Of a DNA stretch of 64,000 bases, positions 27,391 to 35,629 are shown one piece after another (the stretch's first letter is position 1; each line of letters opens with the position of its first letter). The position numbers and the translations under genes are program-made. This DNA comes from Paenibacillus prosopidis. GTDB taxonomy: Bacteria > Bacillota > Bacilli > Paenibacillales > Paenibacillaceae. Location of the stretch: positions 62,001 to 126,000 of the forward strand of contig NZ_QPJD01000004.1 in the NCBI RefSeq assembly GCF_003337375.1, written 5' to 3'. A model generated the notes under the pieces. That model searched no databases, was not told where the DNA came from, and worked only from the letters and a program-made list of their open reading frames with translations.

Positions 27391-28985
27391 ACGTCTTATT
27401 GGTAGATGATGAAGATTACGTACTCGACTACTTAAAGGAAGCGATACAGTGGGAGGAATATGGGATCGAAGAGGTATATGGCGTTAGCTCAGCGGAGGAA
27501 GCGCTCGACATTTCAGGACGTGTGCCGATCTCGGTTATGGTGACGGATATTCAAATGCCCGAGAAGAGCGGCCTGGAGCTGCTGAGGGAGATGCGGCACC
27601 AACACCCGGAGACAAAGGTCATTTTATTGTCCGGCTTCTCGGAATTCGAATATGCCAAGAAAGCCTTGCAGCATGGCGCCGCCGATTATTTATTGAAGCC
27701 TGTCACCGGAGACGAAGTTACTGCTTCTTTGTTTAAAGTTCTTGCCCTAATCGAAGATGAGAATCGGCAGCGTAAACATTTATTGGCGGCTAAAGATGTG
27801 CTTCAGCTTGGTCTCACGCGAATGAGGGAGCATCTGCTGTTAGATATGCTGCTCGGCAACCGTTACTCTCCAGAGGAGCTGGAACGGCAGCTGGACACGC
27901 TCCACCTGCCGTTCGCTCCCGATCAGGAATGTTTTCTGGCATTGATCCGAATTGAAACCGGAAACGAAGCCGCACGGCATGAGGACTTCGAGCTGCTTAG
28001 CTATGCCCTCCTTAATATGGCGGAAGAGATTTTCTTTCAGCAAATCAAGGCAGTTCCATCCTTGTGGTCATGTAAGGATTCACATCGTTTTGTGGCCATT
28101 GTCCTTCCTGCCGCGGCATTCGATGGGAATGGAATCACCCGGAAAATAGAAACGCTTCAGCAAGCCGTCCAGACGTATATGAAAAGAACGGTGTCTATTT
28201 TGTTGACGCGTCCATTCGTATTCCGGGAGGACATTCACCGGCAATATTTGCTGGCATTGAACACCTTCTGGCGGTCAATTGGTACTCGCACCGGTCTTTT
28301 GCTCACGATGGACGAGGCCTCCGACGCTGCTGAGTTGAGGCCGTTAACACGGCTCCATCAATCGCCGACGATGCTGCAGCTGATGGAAACGGGGCGATGG
28401 GACGAGGTTGAGGACAGGCTGGATCAAATTATCGAGGAGCTTGACTCCCCCGTCTGCCGGACGCAGCAAAACTTGATGGAGGTCGTCTATTACTTGTTCA
28501 GCAGCTTCTCCTACATGGCCCATAAACAAGGAGACTCGTTTTCAGAAATGATCGGGGACGTTTCATTCCTTGATTACCCTATATATTTTCACTCTACCGC
28601 CCAAATAAAGGAATGGGCATTGCCTTTAATGGAGCAGTTTCAAAGAGCGGTATCAGAGCCCGCTTCCGGCCGTAGCCATATTATCCGGCAAATACACGAT
28701 TTTATCGAGGAACATATGCAGGAGGATGTCTCCTTGACCAGAGTCGGCGAGCATGTGTATCTCCATCCGGTCTATTTATCGCGCCTGTATAAGAAGGAAA
28801 CCGGAGAAAGTCTCTCCTCCTATATTTTACGCGTGAGAATGGAGAAGGCGGCCCGCATGTTAAAATCTACGAACAAGAAGGTCGCGGATATCGCCAAAGA
28901 GGTCGGCTACCAAAAAACGCAATATTTTATTCGTTTGTTCAAAGAGCACTATAATTGTACGCCTCAAACTTTCCGGAACAACTGA
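27387..28985 (+). CDS. YesN-type response regulator (REC + AraC HTH)
   Basis: The 532-residue protein has a receiver domain with D7-D8, phospho-acceptor D54 in VMVTDIQMPEKSG and the K of YLLKPVTG. A long middle region follows, then an AraC HTH pair (last 100 residues, with VYLHPVYLSRLYKKETG and VGYQKTQYFIRLFKEHYN). It overlaps the kinase by ATGA. Its likely targets are the divergent permease-GH50 operon and the binding-protein gene downstream on the opposite strand. Confidence 0.93.
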   Translation: MNVLLVDDEDYVLDYLKEAIQWEEYGIEEVYGVSSAEEALDISGRVPISVMVTDIQMPEKSGLELLREMRHQHPETKVILLSGFSEFEYAKKALQHGAADYLLKPVTGDEVTASLFKVLALIEDENRQRKHLLAAKDVLQLGLTRMREHLLLDMLLGNRYSPEELERQLDTLHLPFAPDQECFLALIRIETGNEAARHEDFELLSYALLNMAEEIFFQQIKAVPSLWSCKDSHRFVAIVLPAAAFDGNGITRKIETLQQAVQTYMKRTVSILLTRPFVFREDIHRQYLLALNTFWRSIGTRTGLLLTMDEASDAAELRPLTRLHQSPTMLQLMETGRWDEVEDRLDQIIEELDSPVCRTQQNLMEVVYYLFSSFSYMAHKQGDSFSEMIGDVSFLDYPIYFHSTAQIKEWALPLMEQFQRAVSEPASGRSHIIRQIHDFIEEHMQEDVSLTRVGEHVYLHPVYLSRLYKKETGESLSSYILRVRMEKAARMLKSTNKKVADIAKEVGYQKTQYFIRLFKEHYNCTPQTFRNN

Positions 28986-29017
28986 GGAAACGGCAGCTTT
29001 ATGAATATCAAAATAGG

Positions 29018-29050
29018 AACTGCCGATTCATTAAGAGTCGGCAGTTTTCT
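29018..29050 (+). terminator. Terminator of the kinase-regulator operon
   Basis: Arms AACTGCCGA (29018-29026) and TCGGCAGTT (29038-29046) with an 11-base loop are followed by TTCTTATT, 33 bp after the regulator stop. Confidence 0.85.
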
Positions 29051-29176
29051 TATTATATTCACGCTTATGTTTTCTATATTCTTGTTTATTTCACCACTTA
29101 TGGCCGGACCGGTTGAAAATAAAATACTAGCAGATCCACTTACCCCCTCATTAATTAACTCGCTTATTGCGGAGCC

Positions 29177-29207
29177 AAAAAAAAATAGGGAGCCCTTAGG
29201 GGCTCCC
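29177..29207 (-). terminator. Terminator of the solute-binding protein gene
   Basis: GGGAGCCC (29188-29195) and GGGCTCCC (29200-29207) pair around a four-base loop. The minus strand continues into a run of at least eight T. It lies directly after the stop codon. Confidence 0.88.
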
Positions 29208-29216
29208 TGACTTGCG

Positions 29217-30905
29217 TTATTTGCTGATGCTTGCGTACCAATCGTTTACTTCTTTTTCCATACTGTCTCCGCCTTTGCTTTTCCAATCAGCCACGAATGC
29301 GTCGAATTTGTCCAGCGGTTCATTGCCGTAAATGATTTTGGCGAAGGTTTCAAGCTCCATCGTTTTCAAGTTATCGCCCTTGCTCCGCATCGTTTCAGTC
29401 GGAGCTCCCATGAACTCGTTCGGGGAATTAAGATTTTTCATCTGGAAGTTTAACGCGCCTGCCCGAATTTGTTCCTTATCCGAAGTCGCAATCGATTTCT
29501 GAGCAGTCGTCTCCGGTGTATTGCCTTGATAGACAAAATCATAATCCTGCGATCCCTTAAACGGAATGCTAGGATTGTTCCAGAACAAATTGTATTTGCC
29601 GGAGGACGCCGCCGCCTCCAATGGAGTCGGGAACTTCTTCGAATCGTAGACCGGTTCGCCGTCTACCATGGCATAATCATAGCCCTCGAAGAAGCCGTAT
29701 TTGAAATCGCCTGTGCCAAACGAACTATCATAAATTTTGTCCATATAGTAGAAGAAAGCATCCATATGCTCAAAATCTTTGTTGAACATCATGACTTTCC
29801 CCTCATTAACAGAGCCGGTATAGCGGGCAGACTTGCCGTCCGGTCCCTCAGGAAGCGGATAGGCTCTAAGCAGGGCATCGGGATTCGTTCCTTTCACATC
29901 CCCGAGCGGCCAACCATTCGCCCAGAAAGGTGCGGCAATCATACCTGATTTGCCTTGTATTAAGCTTTCCGTCGCTTTCACCTCGTCAAGAGCAGCTAGT
30001 TCCGGATCGAGGTAGCCTTTCGCGTACCATTCTCTCAGCTTGCCGAGACCATCCTTGATTTCCGGTTGAACCGAGCCGTATTTCAAGCTGCCGTCCTCTG
30101 CTTTCTGCCAAGCCCCCGGAATAAACTTTCCTGTATAAGCACCGAAGACAAAGCTGGCATCGGACATCCAGTTGGACAGACCGTTGCGGGCGGAGAAGCT
30201 GAAGCCAAACGTATCGTCCTTGCCGTTGCCGTCCGGATCCTGTTTAGTGAAAGCCTCCATGACCTTCTCGAATTCTTCAATCGTCGTTGGCGCTTCCAGC
30301 TTTAACTTATCCAACCAATCCTGCCTGATCCAAAGCACCGGATTCGTTCCGTCTCCTCCGGAGAAGATCGGCAATCCCATCAGCTTCCCGTCCATTTTCA
30401 CTTGATTGAACGCTCCGCTGTTGTCCTCGTAAATTTGTTTCATCCGCTCGGAAGCATATTGATCAAAGTCCTGCTGAATATCCTTCACTTTACCGGATTG
30501 GATAAGGTCTGAAATAAGGTTCACATCTTGTACGATGAATACATCGGGCAGCTGGTCTTGTGTTGTAAGCGATAATCTGATCTTAGTGTGGTAAGCAGCA
30601 TTGTCGGGTGTGTCCCAAAGATCCTTGATGTTGATGCCCAGCTTCTCTGCCGCCCATTTATTATGAACGTTATTATGAATGTCTTCTCCATTAATAAAGG
30701 TGTAATCCGATCCTACTACGCGTGCAGTCGTGATCGTAACCGGCGGCTCAAATTTCCCGTCGGCATTTTGTGCGGATTTCTCCTCGCCGGAAGGCGAATT
30801 AGTTGAATCAGGAGGAACTACGTTGTTATTTCCACCTGTAGAACAACCTACAATCGTTACAAGAACACAAACTAGCATGACCGCTATCCATCTTCTGCCT
30901 TTCAT
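29217..30905 (-). CDS. Extracellular sugar-binding lipoprotein of an ABC importer (LplA type)
   Basis: The 562-residue protein has a lipoprotein signal with lipobox IVGC (Cys about 21), a low-complexity linker rich in N, S and G, and a type 1 extracellular solute-binding fold. It is large, as usual for binding proteins that go with LplB/YtcP permeases. It captures oligosaccharide outside the membrane. It has its own promoter region and terminator and is separated from its likely permeases (23644-25500) by the kinase-regulator pair on the other strand. Confidence 0.9.
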   Translation of the reverse strand: MKGRRWIAVMLVCVLVTIVGCSTGGNNNVVPPDSTNSPSGEEKSAQNADGKFEPPVTITTARVVGSDYTFINGEDIHNNVHNKWAAEKLGINIKDLWDTPDNAAYHTKIRLSLTTQDQLPDVFIVQDVNLISDLIQSGKVKDIQQDFDQYASERMKQIYEDNSGAFNQVKMDGKLMGLPIFSGGDGTNPVLWIRQDWLDKLKLEAPTTIEEFEKVMEAFTKQDPDGNGKDDTFGFSFSARNGLSNWMSDASFVFGAYTGKFIPGAWQKAEDGSLKYGSVQPEIKDGLGKLREWYAKGYLDPELAALDEVKATESLIQGKSGMIAAPFWANGWPLGDVKGTNPDALLRAYPLPEGPDGKSARYTGSVNEGKVMMFNKDFEHMDAFFYYMDKIYDSSFGTGDFKYGFFEGYDYAMVDGEPVYDSKKFPTPLEAAASSGKYNLFWNNPSIPFKGSQDYDFVYQGNTPETTAQKSIATSDKEQIRAGALNFQMKNLNSPNEFMGAPTETMRSKGDNLKTMELETFAKIIYGNEPLDKFDAFVADWKSKGGDSMEKEVNDWYASISK

Positions 30906-31026
30906 TTCATTACCCCTTTTCCACTCGTCTTCTAGTACAACTTAATCGTAGCAAAAGAATAGAAACCGGGATATGCCCCAATCTAAACAATCATAGCCTT
31001 TACATAAACTGACCCTAATAAATAAA

Positions 31027-31066
31027 GGGCTATCCCAAAAGGCCATAGACCTTGAGGGATAGCTCC
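31027..31066 (-). terminator. Terminator of the HemD-like gene
   Basis: GGGCTATCCCAAAAGG (31027-31042) and CCTTGAGGGATAGCTCC (31050-31066) form a long, slightly mismatched stem. On the minus strand the stem runs into TTTATTTATT. It is related in sequence to the hairpins at 16942 and 55943. Confidence 0.72.
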
Positions 31067-31127
31067 TTTTTCGCGGGCTATATTGGATTCGGTACATAGC
31101 CCTACCTATCCAGCACCGGATAGTCGG

Positions 31128-31949
31128 TCATTCTCCTAAACTTTCATAATAACGGGAGATCTCGATGATCATCGCTCCCATTCGTTCCGTTTCCGGAACA
31201 ATAATGCGCGTCACGCCGTACTCTTTCAAAGCTTCGGCAGTCACTTTGCCGACAGCTGCTGCTAGAACCTTCCCATTAAATGCGGCTAATAGTGACTTTT
31301 CACGCCCCGTTTCAATCGCATACCTGAACAAATATCGCACCTGTACCCCTGTCGTAAAGCAAACCGTATCAACCGATCCTTCCTCTAATTCGGATAAAAT
31401 CGTTTCCAGCGTGCTTGTTTCCGGCGGAGTATGTCTATACGGCAGCACCGATTGTACATATGCTGCGCCTTTATCGACCAAGAACGACTCTAACTCCGGA
31501 GAAGGCTCACCGTGCAGCTGAATCCAAACGCGCTGACCTTTAAAATCGCAAGCTTCCAGATTTTGCATAAGACTGTGTACCGTCCCATCTTCATCACTCA
31601 CAACCGCATTAAGTCCCGTTCTCTTAAGGAAAGCTGAAGTCTTATAACCTCTTGTAGCTATTTTCGCTTGAGTAAGGACATTTAAAATGGCCTCATCAAT
31701 GCCCAGCTTTCCGGCTGCTTTTACTAAACTTTCCGCTCCAATCCCAGTGGTCAAAATGACCCAATCGGCTCCCTCATTAGCAAGCTGCTTCAGCTGATCG
31801 GATATTATTGTCTCATCAAATACCGTTAATCCTTGAAGAGAGCGAATAACCGGCGTACCGCCCTGCTTCTCTATAATAACTCCCATTTCATCCGTTTTTT
31901 GCGAGCCTGCAATTACAATCCGTTTGCCTTTCAATGCTGCTGTTCCCAT
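31128..31949 (-). CDS. Uroporphyrinogen-III synthase-like protein
   Basis: The 273-residue protein shows the two-lobe HemD pattern. GKRIVIAGSQKTDEMGVIIEKQG opens the first lobe, ADWVILTTGIGAESL lies in the middle, and DTVCFTTGVQVRYLFRYA with the following AAVGKVTAEALKEYGV is in the second lobe. HemD closes hydroxymethylbilane to uroporphyrinogen III. The gene stands alone, away from any heme operon, so it may be a second copy or a diverged paralogue with another role. HemD proteins vary strongly in sequence, so the family call is from the pattern and the activity is inferred. Confidence 0.72.
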   Translation of the reverse strand: MGTAALKGKRIVIAGSQKTDEMGVIIEKQGGTPVIRSLQGLTVFDETIISDQLKQLANEGADWVILTTGIGAESLVKAAGKLGIDEAILNVLTQAKIATRGYKTSAFLKRTGLNAVVSDEDGTVHSLMQNLEACDFKGQRVWIQLHGEPSPELESFLVDKGAAYVQSVLPYRHTPPETSTLETILSELEEGSVDTVCFTTGVQVRYLFRYAIETGREKSLLAAFNGKVLAAAVGKVTAEALKEYGVTRIIVPETERMGAMIIEISRYYESLGE

Positions 31950-32017
31950 AAAAGTTAAGCCACCATACTTTCATAAATTTTATTTATTATATCATTCATT
32001 AGATGCCTTTTTCGATT

Positions 32018-33256
32018 TCAGCCTATATATTTTTTTAAAACGATTACCGCATTGTGTCCACCGAAACCAAAGGAATTCGATATTCCTATTTTCAAATCAG
32101 CTTGGCGGGCCTCATTCGGTACATAGTCCAGATCACAAACAGGATCCTGCTGCTCCTGATTAATGGTAGGCGGAATGATTCCTTCCTGCATGCTTTTCAC
32201 CAAAGCGATGGCTTCCACCCCTCCTGCCGCGCCGAGCATATGGCCAATCATCGATTTATTCGCCGTAATGGGAATACGGTAAGCATGTTCGCCGAATAGT
32301 TTTTTGATCGCAACGGTTTCCGATTTGTCACCAATTTCCGTACTTGTGGCATGCGCGCTAATCATATCTACCTCTTCCGGTTGAATGCTCGCTTCAAGAA
32401 GGGCTTGTTTCATGGCTTGATAAGCACCAATCCCCTCCGGGTGAGTAGCTACTACATGATAGGCGTCCGAACTAGCCCCATAACCAATGACCTCCGCATG
32501 AATTCGAGCGTTTCTATTCAAGGCGTGTGATAGTGATTCCAATATGAGAATTCCCGAACCTTCGGACATCACAAATCCGTCTCGTCCCGCATCGAACGGC
32601 CGGCTGGCTCGAGAAGGATCATCATTCCGGCTCGATACCGAGGTAGCGTTTCCAAAGCTGGCAAGAGATATATCCGTTATGGCCGCTTCTGTTCCCCCGG
32701 CAATAACGACATCTGCGCCTCCTGAACGAATAAGCCGCCATGCTTCACCGATCGCTGTATTACCGATGGAGCACGCGGTGACCGGAGCTAAAGACGGCCC
32801 CTGAGTCCCGAACTTTATGCTGATCATCGCCGCAGCCATATTCGCTATCATCATAGGCACTAACGTCGGGCTTACACGTTCAGGGCCACGTGCGTGCAAT
32901 AGCTCTGCTTGATTCAACAGTGTTTGAATCCCCCCGATACCTGAACCAACGTATACTCCCATCCTCTCACGATCAACCTTATCAAGTGAGAGGCCGGAAT
33001 CCTCCAGAGCTTGTTCAGCAGCAGCTAATGCGAATTGGCAAAACCGGTCCATCCGGCGCGCCTCTTTGCGGCCAAAGCGTGCTTCCGCATCAAAATCTCG
33101 AACAATACCTGCTATTCTCGACTTGTGCCTGCTGGTATCAAATGTATCAATCGTTGAAATGCCCGATTCCCCTCTAATCAAGCGGCTCCAAAATTGCTCC
33201 ACATCATTTCCTAGGGGTGAAACTATTCCCATCCCTGTTACAACTACCCGTTCCAT
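32018..33256 (-). CDS. fabF: Beta-ketoacyl-ACP synthase II (FabF) paralogue
   Basis: The 412-residue thiolase-fold condensing enzyme elongates acyl-ACP with malonyl-ACP. The catalytic triad is present: C162, H302 in SAHATST and H339 in KSMIGHMLGAAGG. The motif around the cysteine reads ACSIGNTAIG instead of the usual TACASGTHAIG, and NAHGTST is changed to SAHATST, so it is a divergent copy. It stands alone, not in a fab operon, and is divergent from an XRE/MmyB-type regulator. It could be a stress- or antibiotic-related second FabF or serve a special acyl chain. Confidence 0.85.
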   Translation of the reverse strand: MERVVVTGMGIVSPLGNDVEQFWSRLIRGESGISTIDTFDTSRHKSRIAGIVRDFDAEARFGRKEARRMDRFCQFALAAAEQALEDSGLSLDKVDRERMGVYVGSGIGGIQTLLNQAELLHARGPERVSPTLVPMMIANMAAAMISIKFGTQGPSLAPVTACSIGNTAIGEAWRLIRSGGADVVIAGGTEAAITDISLASFGNATSVSSRNDDPSRASRPFDAGRDGFVMSEGSGILILESLSHALNRNARIHAEVIGYGASSDAYHVVATHPEGIGAYQAMKQALLEASIQPEEVDMISAHATSTEIGDKSETVAIKKLFGEHAYRIPITANKSMIGHMLGAAGGVEAIALVKSMQEGIIPPTINQEQQDPVCDLDYVPNEARQADLKIGISNSFGFGGHNAVIVLKKYIG

Positions 33257-33315
33257 TGTATACCCTCCTCTGGAGTTACCTTTATGGAATGTAGTTTGTC
33301 ATAGTTATTATCCTA

Positions 33316-33344
33316 TTACAAGTTGTCGTTTATTATAGTATAAT
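33316..33344 (+). promoter_or_regulatory. Candidate sigma A promoter for the XRE regulator
   Basis: A perfect -10 box TATAAT (33339-33344) lies 17 bases downstream of TTACAA (33316-33321), a moderate -35 box. The start codon follows 37 bp later. The same AT-rich gap must also carry the divergent fabF promoter. Confidence 0.5.
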
Positions 33345-33380
33345 ATGTAACACCCTAACGTTACTGCAAAGGCGGATCCT

Positions 33381-34226
33381 ATGATTAATCGTGAAACGAG
33401 ACTGCAAGCGCTGTCTACCTTTTTAAAATCTAAGCGTGCCAAAATACTCCCTGAGACCGTTGGTTTTCCTTCCGGAACACGCAGAAGAACTCCCGGCTTA
33501 AGAAGGGAGGAAGTCGCTCAGCTTGCCGGAGTCAGTCCTACCTGGTACACCTGGCTCGAGCAAGGCAGGGATATTAAAGTTTCAGCGTCGGTATTGGATT
33601 GCGTAGCGGCTGCGTTGCAGTTGAATGATGACGAACGCAAATATTTATACGACTTGGCGCTGGAGACAGGTCATGGAGCCATTCTGCTAAAGGAAGAGCT
33701 GTCTGAGATCACTCCCTCTTTAAAAAGAATATTGCAAGAGCTTCGCTTTTGCCCTACCATCATTTCTGATCGTCGCTGTCAGATCGTTGGATGGAATCAC
33801 GCGGCCTCACATGTCTTCTTGGACTTTGAACAAATACCGGCCGAGCAGCGAAATATGATTCAATTACTATTTACCCGGAAAGAATTTCGGCGGTTAGCGG
33901 GAAATTGGGAGCATTTTGTTGGCGGGTTTCTTGCTATTTTCCGGGCTTATTACGGGCAATATGTACAGGACGAATGGTATGATCGTTTTATTAATGAAAT
34001 GAAGGGAAGCCATCCCGAATTTGCATACCTGTGGGAGCAAAGTCAAGTCAGCTCTGCTCCGGATGTTTTGATTGAATTCCGGCATGCCAAAGGGGGTAAA
34101 ATGCTGTTCCACCTGACATCCTTACAGGTCCAAGGCAATACCGATCTGCGATGCAGCGTCTATACGCCTGCGCCCGAAACGTCTACGGAATCTAAATTAA
34201 GGCGGTTAATGGAGCGTAATGATTGA
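33381..34226 (+). CDS. XRE-type regulator with MmyB-like ligand-binding domain
   Basis: The 281-residue protein has an N-terminal Cro/XRE HTH (about 35-85, LRREEVAQLAGVSPTWYTWLEQG) and a C-terminal MmyB-like domain (about 105-270, WNHAASHVF and YYGQYVQDEWYDRFI), a PAS-like pocket that in relatives binds fatty acids. It is divergent from the FabF paralogue, so a link between fatty acid sensing and fabF expression is a reasonable inference. It converges with ger operon 2 and ends only 9 bp from it, with no clear terminator in between. Confidence 0.88.
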   Translation: MINRETRLQALSTFLKSKRAKILPETVGFPSGTRRRTPGLRREEVAQLAGVSPTWYTWLEQGRDIKVSASVLDCVAAALQLNDDERKYLYDLALETGHGAILLKEELSEITPSLKRILQELRFCPTIISDRRCQIVGWNHAASHVFLDFEQIPAEQRNMIQLLFTRKEFRRLAGNWEHFVGGFLAIFRAYYGQYVQDEWYDRFINEMKGSHPEFAYLWEQSQVSSAPDVLIEFRHAKGGKMLFHLTSLQVQGNTDLRCSVYTPAPETSTESKLRRLMERND

Positions 34227-34235
34227 TATGCAAGG

Positions 34236-34439
34236 TCATTTCCACGCGGGAAAAAGAGGGCGAATGGGCGTAGGAAACTTCATTCCTGCAATGAAAAGGA
34301 TACCGATCGCCCATGCTGTAATCATACAGCCCAGAAACACCCACTTTTCCGCACCTTGCCCGTATTTTCGCCAATACTGAAATTGGTGCACCGCAACAAC
34401 AACTGCCCCTAGAGTGAACAAAGCAAGAGGTAACCACAT
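34236..34439 (-). CDS. Small two-helix membrane protein at the end of ger operon 2 (D-type gene)
   Basis: The 67-residue protein starts at the ATG that overlaps the GerC stop codon (TGATG), with GAGGTC upstream. It has two hydrophobic segments (WLPLALFTLGAVVVAVHQF and WVFLGCMITAWAIGILFIAG), a short basic loop between them (YWRKYGQGAEK) and a proline-rich tail. Longer frames upstream lie inside GerC and are not credible. Its size, topology and place after gerC mirror the gene at 17229-17432, although the sequences look unrelated. Confidence 0.65.
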   Translation of the reverse strand: MWLPLALFTLGAVVVAVHQFQYWRKYGQGAEKWVFLGCMITAWAIGILFIAGMKFPTPIRPLFPAWK

Positions 34440-35608
34440 CACTTTTTGACCTCGTCTTCCGGGATAAATAGTGGCGCTCCAATAGAACCGACACCGGTTA
34501 TCTTGGCGCTTACTTTCCAATTGATCGTTTGATTCGGATACATCTCCGGCCAATCCTTTTCAATACGTTTCCAATAATCGGGGTACTTCTTATAGATCAT
34601 TGCTCCCATTCCTGAACTGTCCGCACGAAATTCTTTTTGCAAACGGCGAAACAATGATTGGAATGTTTTTTCCATTTCTTCTGAGAAAGCTTTGTTTAGC
34701 TTCCGGATTATTTCGGGGTTCGATAGATCAAGATTGGTACGATTGTCAAGAATGCGCCCATAAGCCTTTACTTGAAAGGAGAATTTCGGTTCACCTTTTG
34801 AGAGGGCCACCTTGCGCTGCAGCTTTAAACGGTCAAGACGTAAGGAGAGGTCCCCTTTCACCTTAGGGATGCGGATCGTCATGCTTCCGCCCGTTTTTCC
34901 GCCCAGCATGCCTGTCAAGGCAACGGCCTCTTTCCCCTTCACAAAACCTTCCAGCTTGTTGTCGCGAAATATTGCGATACCGCTCATTATGATTTTGTTT
35001 TCTTTCGTTTTGGCAAAGCTTGCCGCTATTGGTTGCTGCCCGGGCGTAGTTGAAGCGATAAAATAATCTTTTAATGAAGTCGGAATACGTGTTTTTCTGA
35101 GGCTTATCTCCCGAAAGAGTTCCACATCGAAAGTTTCCAGCGGAACTTGCATATCCATTAGCTTTTCTGCTTTTGTGTTTTCGGCTACGACCAACAAGGT
35201 GCTTAACCGGTTCATCGGATTACGGCTGATCTGATCGAGAATATCTTTAATTCCCTTGCGGGCCAACGGCTCACCTATAAGATAAACTCTGCGGTGAGAG
35301 GTTACGATGTCCCGGGACAGCATGCGCTCCGCTTTAGAACGCGTTTCGTCGATATTACGTCCTTCCGTAACAACGTGGGTGACGGGTTCCTTCCTTTTTT
35401 GTCCTGATCCAGACTCCCCCGGCCCACCAATCCGGATCGGCTCTGCGATATGTGCATGTACCCGATAAATCCCCGGTTTTTGTCCTTCGTCTACTCCGGT
35501 TATCATCACAATGGCCACGTCTACGATTTCTCTTCGATCCCAGCATCCCGTACAAATCCATAGCGCTAGCAGCAGGACGGGAACTAAAGAGGAAAGTTTT
35601 CTTTTCAA
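34439..35608 (-). CDS. Ger(x)C family spore germination lipoprotein (operon 2)
   Basis: The 389-residue lipoprotein has signal and lipobox (ICTGC) followed by the GerC signature WDRREIVDVAIVMITGVDEG. The start is TTG behind AGGAGGAAGG. It lies 21 bp downstream of the GerA gene and is coupled to the small membrane gene after it. Its role is the surface lipoprotein subunit of a spore nutrient receptor. It differs clearly from the operon 1 copy, so the two receptors probably sense different nutrients. Confidence 0.92.
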   Translation of the reverse strand: MKRKLSSLVPVLLLALWICTGCWDRREIVDVAIVMITGVDEGQKPGIYRVHAHIAEPIRIGGPGESGSGQKRKEPVTHVVTEGRNIDETRSKAERMLSRDIVTSHRRVYLIGEPLARKGIKDILDQISRNPMNRLSTLLVVAENTKAEKLMDMQVPLETFDVELFREISLRKTRIPTSLKDYFIASTTPGQQPIAASFAKTKENKIIMSGIAIFRDNKLEGFVKGKEAVALTGMLGGKTGGSMTIRIPKVKGDLSLRLDRLKLQRKVALSKGEPKFSFQVKAYGRILDNRTNLDLSNPEIIRKLNKAFSEEMEKTFQSLFRRLQKEFRADSSGMGAMIYKKYPDYWKRIEKDWPEMYPNQTINWKVSAKITGVGSIGAPLFIPEDEVKK

Positions 35609-35629
35609 GCCGGATCCTTCCTCCTCTTT

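Noticed and set aside
29001..29210. 69-codon plus-strand frame after the response regulator
   Set aside because: It runs through two rho-independent terminators (29018-29050 and 29177-29207) and has no good ribosome site.
34192..34494. 100-codon minus-strand frame overlapping the end of ger operon 2
   Set aside because: Out of frame with both gerC and the two-helix gene and overlaps the regulator end; the 67-residue frame is far more plausible.
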